Position numbers and translations under genes: made by a program
Part shown: piece by piece, positions 1 through 10,813 of the stretch
Layout: the number at the start of each line of letters is the position of its first letter
Position numbering within the stretch: the stretch's first letter is position 1
The notes under the pieces: generated by a model
What the model saw: only the letters and a program-made list of their open reading frames with translations
Databases searched by the model: none
Told to the model about the DNA's origin: nothing
Assembly: GCA_010405405.1 (NCBI GenBank)
Contig: MU004235.1
Coordinates: forward strand, 572,538 to 636,537
DNA length: 64,000 nucleotides
Origin: Microthyrium microscopicum
Lineage: Eukaryota > Ascomycota > Dothideomycetes > Microthyriales > Microthyriaceae
Reading direction: 5' to 3'

Positions 1-404
1 TCCGGAACGCCACAACGATTCGACAGGGTAACATATCAGCAGAGCAGGTGGAAGAAGATCCCAAAAATCGATTGCCACATTCTGCAACAAGTGAAGAAAT
101 CACTTTGGGGTGTCACAAGTACCTGCGGGACCATCAATAGGTGTGACGCCTGTCAACTTTCCCAAGCAGCTGTGCTGCAGATTTAGCGTGGATTCGGGGA
201 CACACTTGAAACGACACAGAACAACCAGTCTTCAGATCCGATACCATCGTATATAGAAAGACGCAGGTCTCGTTGGATTTCACCAAACATAGGCGACTTT
301 TGAGAGCCTTGTTTCCTATACTCCGTTCATTGTTCAATCATTTTGGAAACCTATCCTTCACCACAAGTCTTTCACTGGTTCTTTTTCATACATTGGACAT
401 ATGA

Positions 405-2258
405 ATGCCTACATCAGACGACACAAAAGGTAACCGGCGCTTACCCGCCGCGCTGGCGAATACCAAACATGCCGAAAATACTCTTGGTTCGTGGAAGAGT
501 GCCTACATTCGTACGGAGCGTAGCTCAGACGACATTCCAGCCTCGGCCTCAACATTATACACTCCGGAAAATGAAAAGTTCGATATACCGCCGCCTGATG
601 GAGGCACAAAGGCATATCTTTTCATGCTTACTGCTTTCATTATCGAGGCTGTTATGTGGGGTAAGTCCACTGCTTTCATATCATACTTTCGTCACTCTCG
701 ACCAAGGAAATGTTTTCTTTGCCTTTTCCTTCCTTTCGTTAATTCCTTGCTCTTTCGGACTTGAGAATTATGCATGCTCCCTGAGTCTATCTTACCCCGG
801 AAAACGTTGGGGCCGTACGCACCCTTCTGCATGTTCAGTCTGGAGTTGTTACAGGACCCTAGCCCATGAATCGCAACACCATGCTAATGCAGGATATACA
901 GGATTTCCACTTACCTCAAGTGGAGTTTTTACCTCATACTACAACAAGCAAGACAACTTTGCTAGCAATGCATACATTGCTGTGATCGGTACTCTCGGAA
1001 CCGTAAGTTGCAACTCTGGTCAACCAGAACACTCAGCCTTGTACTAAGGTACCCACCAAAGCACAAGGCTGACCAATCCCGGTCGAATCCAAAACCTCTT
1101 AGCCTCACCATGCTGACTCTTTTGCCCTAGGGAATCCCATTCCTTGGTGCGCCAATCATCACTCCATTTTGTGCCAGATTCCACAGGTACCAAAGGCAAA
1201 TGATATGGACCGGATGGATTATGTGCATGGCGTCCCTGACCGCCGCCAGCTTTTCAACTACCATCTGGCAGCTCATCATCACACAGGGCCTAGGCTATGG
1301 AGCGGGATTTCTCATTCTCTACTACGCCCTACTGAGCATGCTCAATGAGTGGTTTGTTGAGCGTCGTGGTCTTGCATATGGCGCTTTGTTTGCGGCAGCC
1401 GGTCTTAGTGGAACCGGTCTGCCCTTTCTCATCGACGTCTGTCTAAACCGATTTGGCTATCCATTGACGCTACGAGGCTATGCAGTTGCAATACTCGTTC
1501 TGGTTGGACCAACGCTACCGTTTTGTCGTGGAAGACTACCCTCGCCTTCGAATCCCCAGTTCAGCAAGATCCAGTTTTTGAGCGTGTTCAAGAACCCGAT
1601 TTTTTATTTCTTTTCGCTGTCAAACATCTTTCAGGGACTTGCCTTTTACCTGCCTGGTCTTTTTCTCACGATCTACGCTGAAACACTCGGCATCAGCCCC
1701 CTCAATGGCGTAGTACTGCTATGCGTACTCAACCTCGCCATGGTCGTCGGCCAAATTGCGACCGGTTGGTTGTCTGACTGTGCCAACATATTCATTCTGC
1801 TCCTCGTCTCTACGCTTGGCTCCGCAGTGCTTGGATGCGTTCTCTGGTACATCGCCAAGGACATGCTGTACCTCATCTTCTTCGCCATACTTTTCGGTGT
1901 CTTTGCCGGCGGATACACAGTCATGTACACGCGATTCTGCTCGGCATGTACCGACGATCCAGCAACAACACTTTGGCTCTACGGCATCTTCGCATTTGAG
2001 CGAGGCATAGGCATCGTCGCCGCAGGACCTTTGGCAGCTGAGCTCTTGCATTTCATCGACCGCAAGCTGCACGTAGAAGCATCTCCGCAAGGATACCGAA
2101 CTCTGATACTGTTCGTTGGCGTGTGTCTACTTGTGAGTGCTGTCGGCAGTTTTGGATACTTCTGGCGCCATCGTGCACTCGGATTAGCCAACAAGCCGTG
2201 CAAAATACGCCCCAGGAAAAGTCAGATCCGACTGCAAGCGCAGGCGCAGACATTCTGA
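405..2258 (+). CDS. MFS transporter, monocarboxylate-permease type
   Basis: Three exons join in phase: 405-660, 902-1002 and 1131-2258, giving about 494 aa. The junctions restore WGFP and GTLGTGIPFLGAP. After a polar N-terminal tail of about 65 residues comes PPPDGGTKAYLFML, the pattern that opens fungal SLC16-like permeases, followed by about 12 hydrophobic segments. A loop splits the two six-helix halves near the middle. By family it would be a plasma-membrane H+-coupled carrier of small carboxylates or a related solute; the substrate cannot be read from sequence. The first intron (241 nt) is long for this genome. A second ATG at 401 lies 4 nt upstream in another frame and ends after 10 codons, so it may lower initiation at 405. 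No metabolic neighbour suggests a substrate. Confidence 0.82.
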
Positions 2259-5200
2259 TACCAGTGCGCTGACCATGATATACCCACGGCTGTTTCCTGA
2301 CGATTATTTTTAGTAATGTTTTATATTTGGCTTGCTTCCTCCTCTTCTTTTCACCCCTCAGCTATCCTTACCCGAACATCTTTTGTTGCTTAGCGGGAGT
2401 AAGCTTGGGCTTTGTTGGGTAGATTTAACCCCTTTGATTTACCGTCAAAATGGGCTGGAGTTGCGTGATCAGTCTCGTCCAGTTTGTCGAGGCTAGATGA
2501 TTTTGCTTTTCAAGTCGTTCATGTATTGACATGTTGGGTGGCTTGCATTTCGATGAGGATCCAGGATGGCGGTAAAAGTCATGAATCACACATACATTAG
2601 AGTAGAAATTCATAATGAACCTTAGATCTCGAATTTCTTGACAGCCTTGACGATCGCACGTGCAGTTTTGCCTTGACAGCAACTAAACTTCTTCCAATGG
2701 CTCGGATGATACAAGCAGAGGGCTATTGGGATGCTCGCCCTTTCGTGTAACTGCAGTTCAACGAGCGCGAAGACTTTCGAAACGCCTTTCTCCTTTTCTA
2801 CCAACCTTGGAAGATAGTCGCTGGGACTTACACAGTGTAGAGCTCTGGGTTTAGTCCTACTAGCAGATATGACGAAAAAGTGGCTTGAATTTGGTGGTTG
2901 AGTTGCCATATCTTGCTCGTCTCTAGAGTTCCAGACTGATGCTGTGGTTGACAACTTGCTTTTTAGTTCTCGATCGGTCTTGACGAGCTGAGCAGTCAGA
3001 AGAGGGATCGTACCGTTGAGATGGGTGCAAACCACATTGCAACTAGTGAAAAGGCCGGAGTTCGCATCAGCCTCTGCGAGCACGAAAAGAGAAGCGACAA
3101 TTACGATTCTGTTGAAAGACCGCGCTAAGTCTCTAGCTCTTCAACTCCAACCGTTGTTGTGTCCGAGGAGATTGGGAAAAGATGAGCCAAAGATCACCTC
3201 AACTAATGCTCTTCGGATCGTGATGGTGCGCGTGCTGATAATCGGTCGTGACAGATCCATCAAGCACCTTCATCATAGCCGCGCGGTCCTGGTAACGATG
3301 TAAATAAAGGCATGAGGGTGACGTTAGAGGTAAAAGAAAAATCAACAGGATCTTGGCACGTCAAACGAAATGTTCTAGAAAGAACTTGGCGTTTTGCCAA
3401 AGTAGGCAGTGGAGGCATTGTCCCAGCCACATCGGGAAGCTTCCCCACGTGTTGAGCTAAATGCGGAGGAATCAAGTTCAGGGAAAAGATCAAAGTCTAG
3501 ATCTCCTTAGCCAGGAACCTGCATCCATTTCCATCGCTACAGCTTCCCATCCATATGCAGGTCCGCAGATCTGATTTATGTTCTTTTTGGATTGTACGTC
3601 TTATGAGCTCATTTGGGTCACTGAATGCCTGCTATTCGCTCAATCTGACAATTGCGCCAAATGAGATTTTTGAAAGGCGTCCGCCACGACTAGGCCATAA
3701 TCAGCAGGACCCGGGGATGGAAGCTTGACGATAATAAAGTCAGACACGCGCAGGGACGACTCAGGGTAGGGATTTCCAAGTTCCATGGCAAGGTATTCAT
3801 GCAGATAGTATCAATACAGATCGCTCATCGAGATCACAGAATAGAAGCTCGCACAAGTCGGCAATTCCCAATTGTGTTACATACTGCGGATGATCTGGAG
3901 TCTGAATGCCGCATCCTGTAGGGAGTGGTGTAGGTACGGATATCCAATGATTGGAGGCCCAACGGGAAACCAACAAACACAGCCTCAATTGGAAGAATCC
4001 AACCTACGGCACAGAAGTCGAGAGCTTGAAGCTGCGGCTCCTTGGCGCGGCATTGCATGGAGTTGAATATTTCAACCTTGGTCATGTAAAGTGACGATAC
4101 AAGTATTGCCGCTATTAAATTGCAATATATTGTTCATGACGCCAAAAGATAGTTGCGCCCCTGTCTTGAAAGGGGATCCAAGCAAGGACTAGCGTGTGAA
4201 ACGCCAAAAGCTTGTTCGTCTTGGTCCGCTGTTGAGGCGTTCGATCTCGACTCCAATGGTTGTTTCTTTTTGCAAAGCGTTATTTCCAGCAGGTTTGACT
4301 CCTGAGGGTACAGCAACAATGCGCTTGTGATGGTGAACGGTGGAGGTATCGTCCAATGTAATGCCTTGTACCGTTGAATTTTGTTTGTTTCTTTTACACA
4401 CCACTCAGATGTTTAAATCATCTCAACCAATGTTTTGTGGCTTAAGTTTTGCATGATATTCACGCGCAATTCAGACTAAAACCAGGTTGTTCTTAACCTG
4501 TTCCCACTGTCTTTATCTTAAGGTCTAGATTTATGTTGTGTTATTCTGCGCAGTATTAAACTTCATCAGTTGTCTCTCTCGTTTTTGTTTTGGAAGTCAA
4601 AACTGTTATACATTAATTGCCCATCAAATCGTGCTGCGCCAGCAATCCTGCCTTATAGCATACCTTGTCGACCTATTCAATCCAAGGCTCCAAGCGCAGC
4701 TACTACTGGGGAATATCTTTGGTATATACGAAGGAACATGATCTAATACTGGATTAACCCTGAGGTTGCAAATCCTGTTGGCGGCGCTGTCACTTGGTGT
4801 CTAGACTCTAGAGCATCGCTCCTTCCAAATCGTCCCCGTGGCACTTGCCTCCCAGGTTGGAGGCTGAACAGGGCAAGCACTGCTCTGTGCCTCCCTTTTG
4901 ATCGTCCATCACCCAATCACCGCCTATCGTCAACGTCCGCCCTGTTGTACTTTCCCTGCTACAAATATATTACTCTCCCCACAGAATAGACACACTGGTC
5001 GCCCACCTGGCTACTCTATCCTCTTCATATAATCACCAACATCCTCACCCTCCCTTTCGCCCGTCTCACTGGCTCTATATTCCCATCCCCTTCCATCGAA
5101 GCCATCGCACCCTTCCATCCCGTTGGTACTACGCCGCTATCTTCAACTTGTCCGACAGTTCACCGCCTCGACTAAACCGATTGTTATCTTCGCAACTCCG

Positions 5201-5311
5201 ATTGCTGAAACGCTCATACAGTCCCATCTCTAGTCCCGAGGTTGCCATCAGCTGTTCCTGGATTCATCACACATTCGTCTGGCCTGAGCGTGTTCAGGCT
5301 TGCTCAACATC
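2259..5311. other. Long intergenic stretch, no convincing gene
   Basis: About 3 kb between the transporter and the TLC-like gene. The longest open frame is on the minus strand (2622-3083), has no ATG at its start and resembles nothing I know. A pyrimidine-tract acceptor just upstream could join it to another exon (see findings). The rest has only short, overlapping frames on both strands. The last 350 nt become C/T-rich, as in many fungal promoters. Confidence 0.5.
4974..5125 (+). promoter_or_regulatory. C/T-rich leader upstream of the TLC-like gene
   Basis: A run strongly biased to C and T on the + strand ends about 190 nt before the ATG at 5312. Pyrimidine-rich tracts like this commonly mark core promoters and transcription starts in filamentous ascomycetes. 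The assignment rests on composition only; no TATA-like box stands out. Confidence 0.35.
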
Positions 5312-6409
5312 ATGTCAAACTTTCCGTCTACTGTAACACTATCTTCGCCGCCTCACAATGGAACCGCCAAACCACATCATCGTGTTCCACACTTTGCTGC
5401 GATACCCAACGAAGCCATTTCTTTCCTCACACCATACTCAGGCCTTCTCCTGACGTTATGGCTCATAATTCTCTATGCCATCAAGCGATATTTCCTGGAA
5501 ATGTTCCTCTTCCCCAGATGCTATAAACAGCTGTACAAATCGATGGAGGATTCAGTACGGCGTGGTTTTTTGGTGCACCATATCTCGGCTGGAACGAAGG
5601 TTGTACTATTGATCGTGGGAGCAAAACCATTCTCTGATGTCGTGTTTGGCAAATCGAGCCTTCACGACCGGTACTCCAAATACACTGCCAGGCCAACCAT
5701 GGGCGACATGCTGTTGGTTCTTACACAACTGTTCGTTGCGTTATATCTGTTTGAGCTCATGATAAGAAAGTCACCGTCACCGATTGCAGTGTCTCATCAT
5801 GTGGGTGCGGTTGTTATTGCCCAGGCAGCCGTCGCACTCAGCCTTCAACTTGACAAGGAAGCCAATGCCACAATGGAATACGTCTTGTGTCTTGTTTGGG
5901 CAGCCTTTGACGTTCTGGCCGAACTTTGGCTCAACGTGGCTTTTATCTTGTACCGCATTTATCCGAAAAACTACGCTCTTATGGCCTACGTCTTTGGTAG
6001 TACCGGCATAATATCGATCATGGGAACTGTCGCCGAGACTGTTATGGTCATGACTTTGTTCGGCCAAAGTTGGGACCAGTGGGATATGAGCTTCAAAGTG
6101 GTGACCCCAATTCTTCACGTGCTCTTCACCATTGCCCAGATCCACGCTGCAAGGATTCTTTTCCACTTTTGGATGAAGTACAAGAAACTTTTGGCGGAAG
6201 AAGAACGCGACCTAATGGATCCGGAAGGCCGTATGCCAAAACAGAAAGATGGCACTAAGGCTGGTACCATATTGACGGAGGAACCGATCCTAGGGGAGTC
6301 ATCCAGTACTACACCACGGGAAGCCAGCTTGGATGTTTCGCAAAATGAAAAGCCAAAGAAGTTGTCGGTTGTTGGACATATCAACAAGTTTTTCACCGGG
6401 AGATCATGA
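5312..6409 (+). CDS. TLC-domain-like multi-pass membrane protein
   Basis: Single exon, 365 aa, starting at the first in-frame ATG (MSNFPSTV). About six to seven hydrophobic segments lie between residues 45 and 290. The spacing, with an early HHISAGTK and a central SHHVGAVV, recalls TRAM/LAG1/CLN8 (TLC) proteins, which are ER-membrane proteins that include ceramide synthases. It lacks the full catalytic Lag1 motif of ceramide synthases, so a lipid-sensing or unknown TLC role fits better. The last 80 residues are hydrophilic, with charged and Ser/Thr-rich stretches and a basic end (KPKKLSVVGHINKF), as expected of a cytosolic tail. The family call is by overall pattern and could be wrong; that it is an integral membrane protein is clear. 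Confidence 0.58.
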   Translation: MSNFPSTVTLSSPPHNGTAKPHHRVPHFAAIPNEAISFLTPYSGLLLTLWLIILYAIKRYFLEMFLFPRCYKQLYKSMEDSVRRGFLVHHISAGTKVVLLIVGAKPFSDVVFGKSSLHDRYSKYTARPTMGDMLLVLTQLFVALYLFELMIRKSPSPIAVSHHVGAVVIAQAAVALSLQLDKEANATMEYVLCLVWAAFDVLAELWLNVAFILYRIYPKNYALMAYVFGSTGIISIMGTVAETVMVMTLFGQSWDQWDMSFKVVTPILHVLFTIAQIHAARILFHFWMKYKKLLAEEERDLMDPEGRMPKQKDGTKAGTILTEEPILGESSSTTPREASLDVSQNEKPKKLSVVGHINKFFTGRS

Positions 6410-8092
6410 TGAAGAAACAGTCCTAGGAGGCGCGCGTTATATCCTTTTCTGCTATTCCTCAGTTTGCATTCGTATACCCAGCGAGGAGTTTGGCAGGTTG
6501 AAACTTGAAAAGCATATATAGAAACTAATTACTCAATTTCACCATTTTACCACACGATTTGATACTCTCATCCGGATGAAGGCGGGTCGATGAAGAAGAC
6601 ATAAGCCAGAATGCAGTCCGGCATAGTCATGGTGATAGCAACGACGTTTCAACGAGTAGATAGCAAAGAACAACGAGAAGCTTCTTCCCATTATTAGGAT
6701 GAGGAGGTTGAAGTGTCGTTAGATCTCCGCATTCTTCATGGCACACTAACGCTGGTCATTGTTCTTGGCATCCTCGATTACTAAATGGGACTAGCTTGAT
6801 CTCCATATCAACTTCTCTACATAACCTCTATCTCCCGGCACTGTACCTCTTGACTGACATGTTCTGAATTGTCGTTCTTGGTCTGGGACTTCTTCTGAGC
6901 TACACCCTAAAATAGCCTGTCAGGCGATCTCTTTAGACCTAGAAACTTGTGGCTTCAAGCCGCGAGGCAGACCTGAGCGGTTTCGAGCATTTGTGTTTCA
7001 TTGTTGTATCATCTACTTCCACAATCTGGCCCCAAGCCGGTGGCTTACCTTCAAGTCCTCCGGCTTGCTTCGCAAAGTTCGCATGGCCACAAACCGTGTA
7101 TGAACTCCGAAAAATTCTGGTGGCTCTGAAATCATCTATGCGAGTCGACATACCATCACTTGGGGGCGCCGAGCACCTCCCCTTGACTATATGGGGATTG
7201 ATGCAATGTCAACTAATGTAACAGCTTCTTCGACTAGACATGAACTAATCGTTCGTGCTGCATGCAGCGCGAGTCCCATTCCTTCCTGTCAGCTGGGGCT
7301 TCTGGCTCGTGCAGTATCAGGTTTATAGTGTTCTAGGGTCAATTCCCACTACACGAGACAGTTTCCAAGCCGATCTTCGCCCAATCACTCAAGCTGTAGC
7401 TGTATGCTAGCTAGACCTTTGTATCTGGCTTTCGGATATGCACATCATTAATTGAAGAATGTTCGGGTTCATATTACTCTCCACAGATAATCAATGAAAA
7501 GAGCAAGGATGGTTTTACCAAGAAGAATCAAGAGTTCAAAGATTTTTGACAGGCATTTTCCAACCCCGGAGACTAATTCGACATTCCATTGGGCTGTTGT
7601 CGAAACTCTGCAGCTACTTTTCTAAACCAAACACGCTCCACGTCTAGCCTGGCCTATCCTGCGACGTCCTTGAGGTATGTCTGGCAAGATTGAAGGAAAC
7701 ATACTTACCAACAGACATCTATTTGAAAGACATTGTCTGTGTGAGCTTCATTCTCACCCTCTGCAAGATCAGCATGGACATATTCTGCCATCGGAGTTTA
7801 CAGCCCCGGGCACAGTTCGTCGGTTCTCTGCTTCAATATATGGAATGTTAACCCAGCCTTGTCCAACATTGCTACTGGTTGGCCAAGAGGATGATTTGTT
7901 AACTGCTTTAAGGCGAATTTCAATGACACCTTATTGTTTTTGAATCGTGTTCTTGTTGCTTTTGTGGTAACTTCGTCTCTCGAGCGTTCCAAAACCATTG
8001 TGATTCGCATATACCAATTCCTTTATATAAATTTTGATTTTTAGAGCTCCTTTGCTTTCACATGAACCATTGAGTTCATAGCCAACAGGAAG
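6410..8092. other. Intergenic, no supported gene
   Basis: About 1.7 kb. Only frames below about 90 codons occur, without recognisable domains or splice-linked partners. The right end holds the promoter of the SET-domain gene. Confidence 0.5.
8024..8030 (+). promoter_or_regulatory. TATA-like box of the SET-domain gene
   Basis: TATATAA lies 63 nt upstream of the ATG at 8093, a plausible distance for a fungal core promoter with a short leader. It is a motif match only. Confidence 0.4.
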
Positions 8093-9548
8093 ATGGCGTT
8101 CACAAAGAGCCTCATCGCACTACTACCACTCTTCAATCTATTCCTCCAATCATCAGCCATAGCCATCGTAGCTGATAGCATATGTCCAATTCCCTACATC
8201 GTCCCGCGAGCTTTCTCCTACTTCTCCGACCCCACAGACGAATTCCTCGACGAAGATGACCTCCCAATAACCGTCAAGCTCGCTTCTCCCAGCGCAGGCC
8301 ACCCACAATGGATCTCGAGCATGCTTCTCCGCACCCGGCCTAACATTTGGACTCTCGAACCATACTGCATGCGCAGCCTCGAAGCACGCCAGGACATCTG
8401 CGTTTATACATCCACCTGGTTCGCCCAAGGTCGCGGTATCTCGTTCGTCGCCATACCGTCTGAAGGTCCACTCGTCGCCACAGCTCCCGTTTTGAAGAAT
8501 CAGATGACGCATCAATTCGACACTTGGGTCAATCCAGAGAACGACCAGCGCATCGAGCGTGTGCCGATTCCGAACAAGGGCTTGGGAACACTTTCAAGAC
8601 ATCACTTCGAGAGGGGTGATGCAGCGCAGAGCTTTACGCCGGTCCTGTGCATCCAGGACGGTGTGATGCAGATGAAGCTAGGCAGCTATGAGCAGAACAC
8701 AACACTGAATCGTGGGGCGGCAAATCTGCCGCCTAAGAGCAGGACGTTAATGCTGGAGCTGCATGGGCAGTTTGGCGGAAATCCGGTATATGATAAGGTT
8801 AATACCAATGCGTTCAACGCGGCCATTGGAAGTAGTCAGCAGGCGTATTGGAGCGTATATCCAGAGACAGCAGTAAGTGTCAACCCGAATACATAAAAAA
8901 CGAGGCTGACATAATGTACAGCGATATAACCATGATTGCCGACCAAATACCATGTACTCCATCGACGAGCGCGATCTTCTCCACAACCTAAGAGTTGGCC
9001 GCAAAATCATCCCCGGCGAAGAAATCACCCTCTCCTGTAAGTCTTCAATTAGCACTTCCACTTTCCCTACTAACCGTCTAGATCTCGCACCAAACATGAT
9101 GTCCGAAGAACGCAAACAGCGCATCCACGCCCAATGGGGCTTCAGCTGCTCCTGCCCCTCCTGCACCGCCCCCAAAGACGTCAAAGAGCTCTCCGACTAC
9201 CGCATCGGCATGATCGAGACGCTCGAAACCGAGCTCAACGACCTCAGCCTCGACCGCAACGCCTCCATTTCCACCGCCGAGATGTTGATCTCACTCCACC
9301 AACAGGAGCGACTAGACGGCGTTGTCGGCGATGCGTACATGTATGCTGCATTTGAGCATGCGTATATTGGCGATAAACGGGGCACGCAGATGAATGCGGC
9401 GCTGGCGTGTGAGCATATGGCGATTTGGAGGGGCACGAATCATCAGTATTATCAGGCGATGCAGAGGTTGCTGGTGAATCCAGAGGCGGAGAGGAGTTGG
9501 CAGTACTTTGCGAGGGTGAAGAGGGGAGAGGTGCTGCCGCTTGGTTAA
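8093..9548 (+). CDS. SET-domain protein with signal-like N-terminus
   Basis: Three exons (8093-8872, 8922-9036, 9082-9548) give 453 aa; introns are 49 and 45 nt with good borders. The first 24 residues are hydrophobic, with a basic start and an AIA end like a secretory signal. The SET domain starts near IPNKGLGTLSRHHFERGD (about residue 160) and contains NHDCRPNT, matching the NHxCxPN cofactor-binding motif. The GEEITLSY motif, with the catalytic Tyr, is restored by the second splice. A CSCPSC post-SET cysteine cluster follows. This fits the fungal 'SET domain protein 5'-like group of putative protein lysine methyltransferases, whose substrates are mostly unknown. A SET enzyme entering the secretory path would be unusual, so the signal may be an anchor or an artefact of start choice. 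No other in-frame ATG is nearby. Confidence 0.8.
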
Positions 9549-9914
9549 AGGTACTGTGTATGTTAGCAGGCAACGGTTAGTGATTTGCTCTCATTTTGGC
9601 TGGGGATATCTGGTTAACATCGAAGGCGTTGGAGGCGACACCAGGGGTCCATATGGTGCTGCAGAACGATATAAATATACCGCGTAGATTTAAAAAAGAA
9701 TTTCTGCCTCGCTCATGATATGCTCCAGCGTCTTTTCTGTGAAAAGCCATGAAAGTGGTCAGCACAAAACTCGGAGTGTTGGTGAAACAAGGGATCTCAA
9801 TTGACAGTTTTCATTGAGCTATTCTTCCGCTTCATGCAATGACAGGACGGTATATCCCATGAATTTTTACTGAAACCGTGCAGACCCGAACTCCCACCAT
9901 TCCCATGTTCACGT
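9549..9914. other. Convergent 3' ends
   Basis: The space between the stop of the SET-domain gene and the stop of eL34, which point at each other. It is AT-rich and holds no coding frame; it presumably contains both 3' UTRs. Confidence 0.5.
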
Positions 9915-10477
9915 CTATGATCGCTTCTTGCTGCTGCTTTGTTGATTCTCCTTGAGCACCTTCTTGACAATCTTCTGCTCCTCGATGAGGAAGGCTCGGA
10001 CGACACGCTCGCGCACACAGTTGGCGCATCTTGATCCACCATAGGCGCGCTGAACGGTCTTGTTTGGGCGGGAGATGGTAGCGTATTGACGGGGTCGGAG
10101 GGCGGGAATCTATTGTTACTTGTCAGTTATGTTCGACTGTGGCTTGCTGCTGTGATATTCGAGGGAGGAGTTGTGGTCGTGGATGTTTTGTAGAAGAACG
10201 TACGCCTTGAAGCTTGTTGCCGCAATCACCGCCTATTGAAAACCATTAGCACCACTATTCTGCCGATCTGTTCTTTGAGATCGTACATTTCTGGGGAGTT
10301 CCGCGCTTCTTGATGTGAAGATACCGCAATTTACCACCTGGAGTCTTGATGATGCGGGTCTTGAGGGAGGTGGTATTGTAAGTGTGGCGGCGACGCTGTT
10401 TATCGGATGTTAGCCCAGACTCCTAGTTTTCTAAGTGATTGATAATTGCGTACGTATGTCAATCGAGTGTCCGGCAT
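9915..10477 (-). CDS. RPL34: 60S ribosomal protein eL34
   Basis: Four exons on the minus strand (10477-10454, 10395-10287, 10232-10204, 10109-9915) encode 118 aa, the usual size. Landmarks in order are the basic YRRRHTYNT start, [15 protein letters not shown], a zinc-ribbon-type [18 protein letters not shown], and [10 protein letters not shown], which supplies the second Cys pair. The [15 protein letters not shown] helix ends the protein. It is a structural protein of the large ribosomal subunit. The first exon codes for only eight residues (MPDTRLTY) and exon 3 is 29 nt, so simple ORF calling misses the gene. It is divergent from PRP8 with 336 nt between the start codons. The identity is certain from the continuous match across all junctions. 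Confidence 0.96.
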
Positions 10478-10813
10478 TTTGGCTGTAGAGAATGTGGAGA
10501 TATGGTGGTTGACTTGTCGCGAAAATTGACTTGGTGATAGTTTTGGGAGGTTGTGTTTGCTTGGGGCTACTACAGCGGAGAAAGGTTGTTGCGGACTCCG
10601 AGATCTCGAATGCCAAGCCCTGGCTGTTTTGAAAGCTACAATTTTCGTAACGCTAGCTCCAAACAGGCAGCTCCTCGATCATAAAAAACGTGATTGTGCA
10701 TTGACCATCCCAGCCTGAGAACTCGCCTCGCATATTCATGCATTAAGATCAAAAAGTTCGTTCACCCACTTCTCCACCATCATCAACTTCTCTACCATCA
10801 CCCCACAACCATC
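10478..10813. promoter_or_regulatory. Divergent promoter of RPL34 and PRP8
   Basis: A 336-nt gap between two outward-pointing start codons must hold both promoters and leaders. The PRP8 side is C/T-rich just before its ATG. I saw no clear TATA box. Shared control of a ribosomal protein and a spliceosome gene is inferred from the layout only. Confidence 0.5.

Noticed and set aside
343-1047. Plus-strand frame of 234 codons over the transporter's first exons
   Set aside because: It starts at TTG and runs through the introns in another frame; the spliced transporter explains the region.
1075-1100. tRNA-like T-loop text (GGTCGAATCC)
   Set aside because: It sits in an intron of the transporter and no acceptor or anticodon stem pairs with it.
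7677-7943. Plus-strand frame of 88 codons
   Set aside because: It lies alone in an empty stretch without recognisable features.
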